In this document: piece by piece, positions 5,173 through 5,671 of the stretch | Layout of the letters: each line of letters begins with the position of its first letter | Numbering within the stretch: position 1 is the first letter of the stretch | Assembly: GCA_900550815.1 (NCBI GenBank) | Contig: URTW01000134.1 | Location: 1 to 5,671 of the forward strand | Source of the DNA: an uncultured Collinsella sp. | Lineage (GTDB): Bacteria > Actinomycetota > Coriobacteriia > Coriobacteriales > Coriobacteriaceae | Length of the DNA stretch: 5,671 nucleotides | Direction: 5' to 3' | Program-made: the position numbers and the translations under genes | The notes under the pieces: model-generated | Database searches by the model: none | The model's input: only the letters and a program-made list of their open reading frames with translations | What the model was told of the DNA's origin: nothing

Positions 5173-5595
5173 ATGCCCGATAAAAAGCTGACTGACGAGT
5201 TACTCAATGAGCTTCTCGACGCGCCAAACATCGATGGCTATATCAAGGAGCACGACTTTGCCACCCCGTCGCTTTCGGACTACCTGAAGCAGATGCTGCA
5301 GGAAAAGGGCTTGGAGCGCTCGCGCGTGGTTCGTATGGCCGATCTCAATGAGACCTTTGGCTATCAGATGTTTACCGGAGCGCGTCATCCGAGCCGCAAT
5401 AAGGTTCTGCAGATTGCCTTCGCCATGGCGCTAACGCTCAAGGAGACCAACCGCGCCTTGACGGCGGCGGGTGCCAACATCCTCAATTGTAAGGACCGCC
5501 GCGATGCGATTATCATCTTTTGCATCGATCGCGGGTGCAGCCTCCAAAAGGTCAACGAGGAGCTGTATCGCTTTGGCGAGGAGACGGTGAGTTAG
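5173..5595 (+). CDS. Helix-turn-helix (XRE-like) regulator, small family with conserved C-terminal helices
   Basis: 140 residues, mostly helical, without signal or membrane segment. Residues about 34-75 (SDYLKQMLQEKGLERSRVV... ETFGYQMFTGARHPSRNKVL) read as an XRE-like HTH. GYQMFTGARHPSR is in the place of the recognition helix and following turn, and LQIAFAMALTLKETNRAL follows as the next helices. The C-terminus (DRRDAIIIFCIDRGCSLQKVNEELYRFGEE) matches, from memory, a widespread Firmicutes/Actinobacteria family often found beside serine/threonine protein kinases; a kinase would have to lie beyond this window. The start ATG has GGAGG (5159-5163) nine nt upstream. It lies 32 nt after the FxLYD gene with no terminator between. 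DNA binding is inferred from the fold; a protein-protein adaptor role is possible. Confidence 0.75.
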   Translation: MPDKKLTDELLNELLDAPNIDGYIKEHDFATPSLSDYLKQMLQEKGLERSRVVRMADLNETFGYQMFTGARHPSRNKVLQIAFAMALTLKETNRALTAAGANILNCKDRRDAIIIFCIDRGCSLQKVNEELYRFGEETVS

Positions 5596-5671
5596 TGGCT
5601 GATACCTGAGCCGGTGGAGCTGCCGAACAGCGCTGCAAACGAACGGGGTGCGAGCCCCAAGAGGGATACAC
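5596..5671 (+). other. Downstream edge, likely leader of a further gene
   Basis: No supported gene. GGGG-TGCGAG-CCCC (5634-5647 region) forms a short hairpin without a T-run. The last bases contain AAGAGGGA, which resembles a Shine-Dalgarno and points to a start codon at or just past the edge. A GTG-initiated frame beginning near 5615 stays open to the end but has a poor ribosome site. Confidence 0.3.

Noticed and set aside
5634..5647. GGGG/CCCC hairpin as terminator of the HTH gene
   Set aside because: Only four base pairs and no following T-run; the adjacent AAGAGGGA suggests translation start instead.

Overview
The window looks like a chromosomal segment of a high-GC Gram-positive anaerobe, most likely a Coriobacteriia member of the Collinsella type. 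This is inferred from GC-rich codon choice, purine-rich Shine-Dalgarno sites and the style of the proteins; no marker gene is present to prove it. It is not visibly mobile: I see no transposase, integrase, tRNA, CRISPR or phage gene.

Left half, minus strand (about 2911 down to 1): a lysine / meso-diaminopimelate (DAP) operon. A promoter at 2883-2911 leads directly into a lysine riboswitch (L-box, about 2715-2871). An expression platform follows that appears to act on the ribosome binding site of the first gene. The first gene (2643-334) is one uninterrupted 769-codon frame. It encodes a complete diaminopimelate decarboxylase (LysA) joined in frame, through a charged helical linker, to a complete 4-hydroxy-tetrahydrodipicolinate synthase (DapA). 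A perfect internal AAGGAG site sits just before the DapA methionine, so free DapA may also be made. dapB (dihydrodipicolinate reductase) overlaps the dapA stop by 8 nt, starts with TTG and runs off the left edge. The operon therefore joins the first and second committed steps of the pathway to the last one, all under lysine sensing.

Middle, plus strand: a divergent promoter overlaps the lysA promoter. It drives an M20D metallo-amidohydrolase (3022-4209) that resembles N-acetyl-diaminopimelate deacetylase, which would fit the acetylase branch of the same pathway. A small membrane protein of unknown function (4212-4532) is translationally coupled to its end.

Right part, plus strand: a 164-nt spacer holds a long hairpin whose 3' arm contains the ribosome binding site of the next gene. 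That gene encodes a membrane-anchored FxLYD-domain protein (4697-5140). It is followed after 32 nt by a helix-turn-helix type regulator (5173-5595). The last 76 nt contain no gene I can support, but end in a Shine-Dalgarno-like sequence that suggests another gene starts at or just past the edge.

The most interesting points are the LysA-DapA single frame with its internal start, the lysine riboswitch with three competing repeats controlling the lysA start region, and the ribosome-binding-site hairpin ahead of the FxLYD gene.
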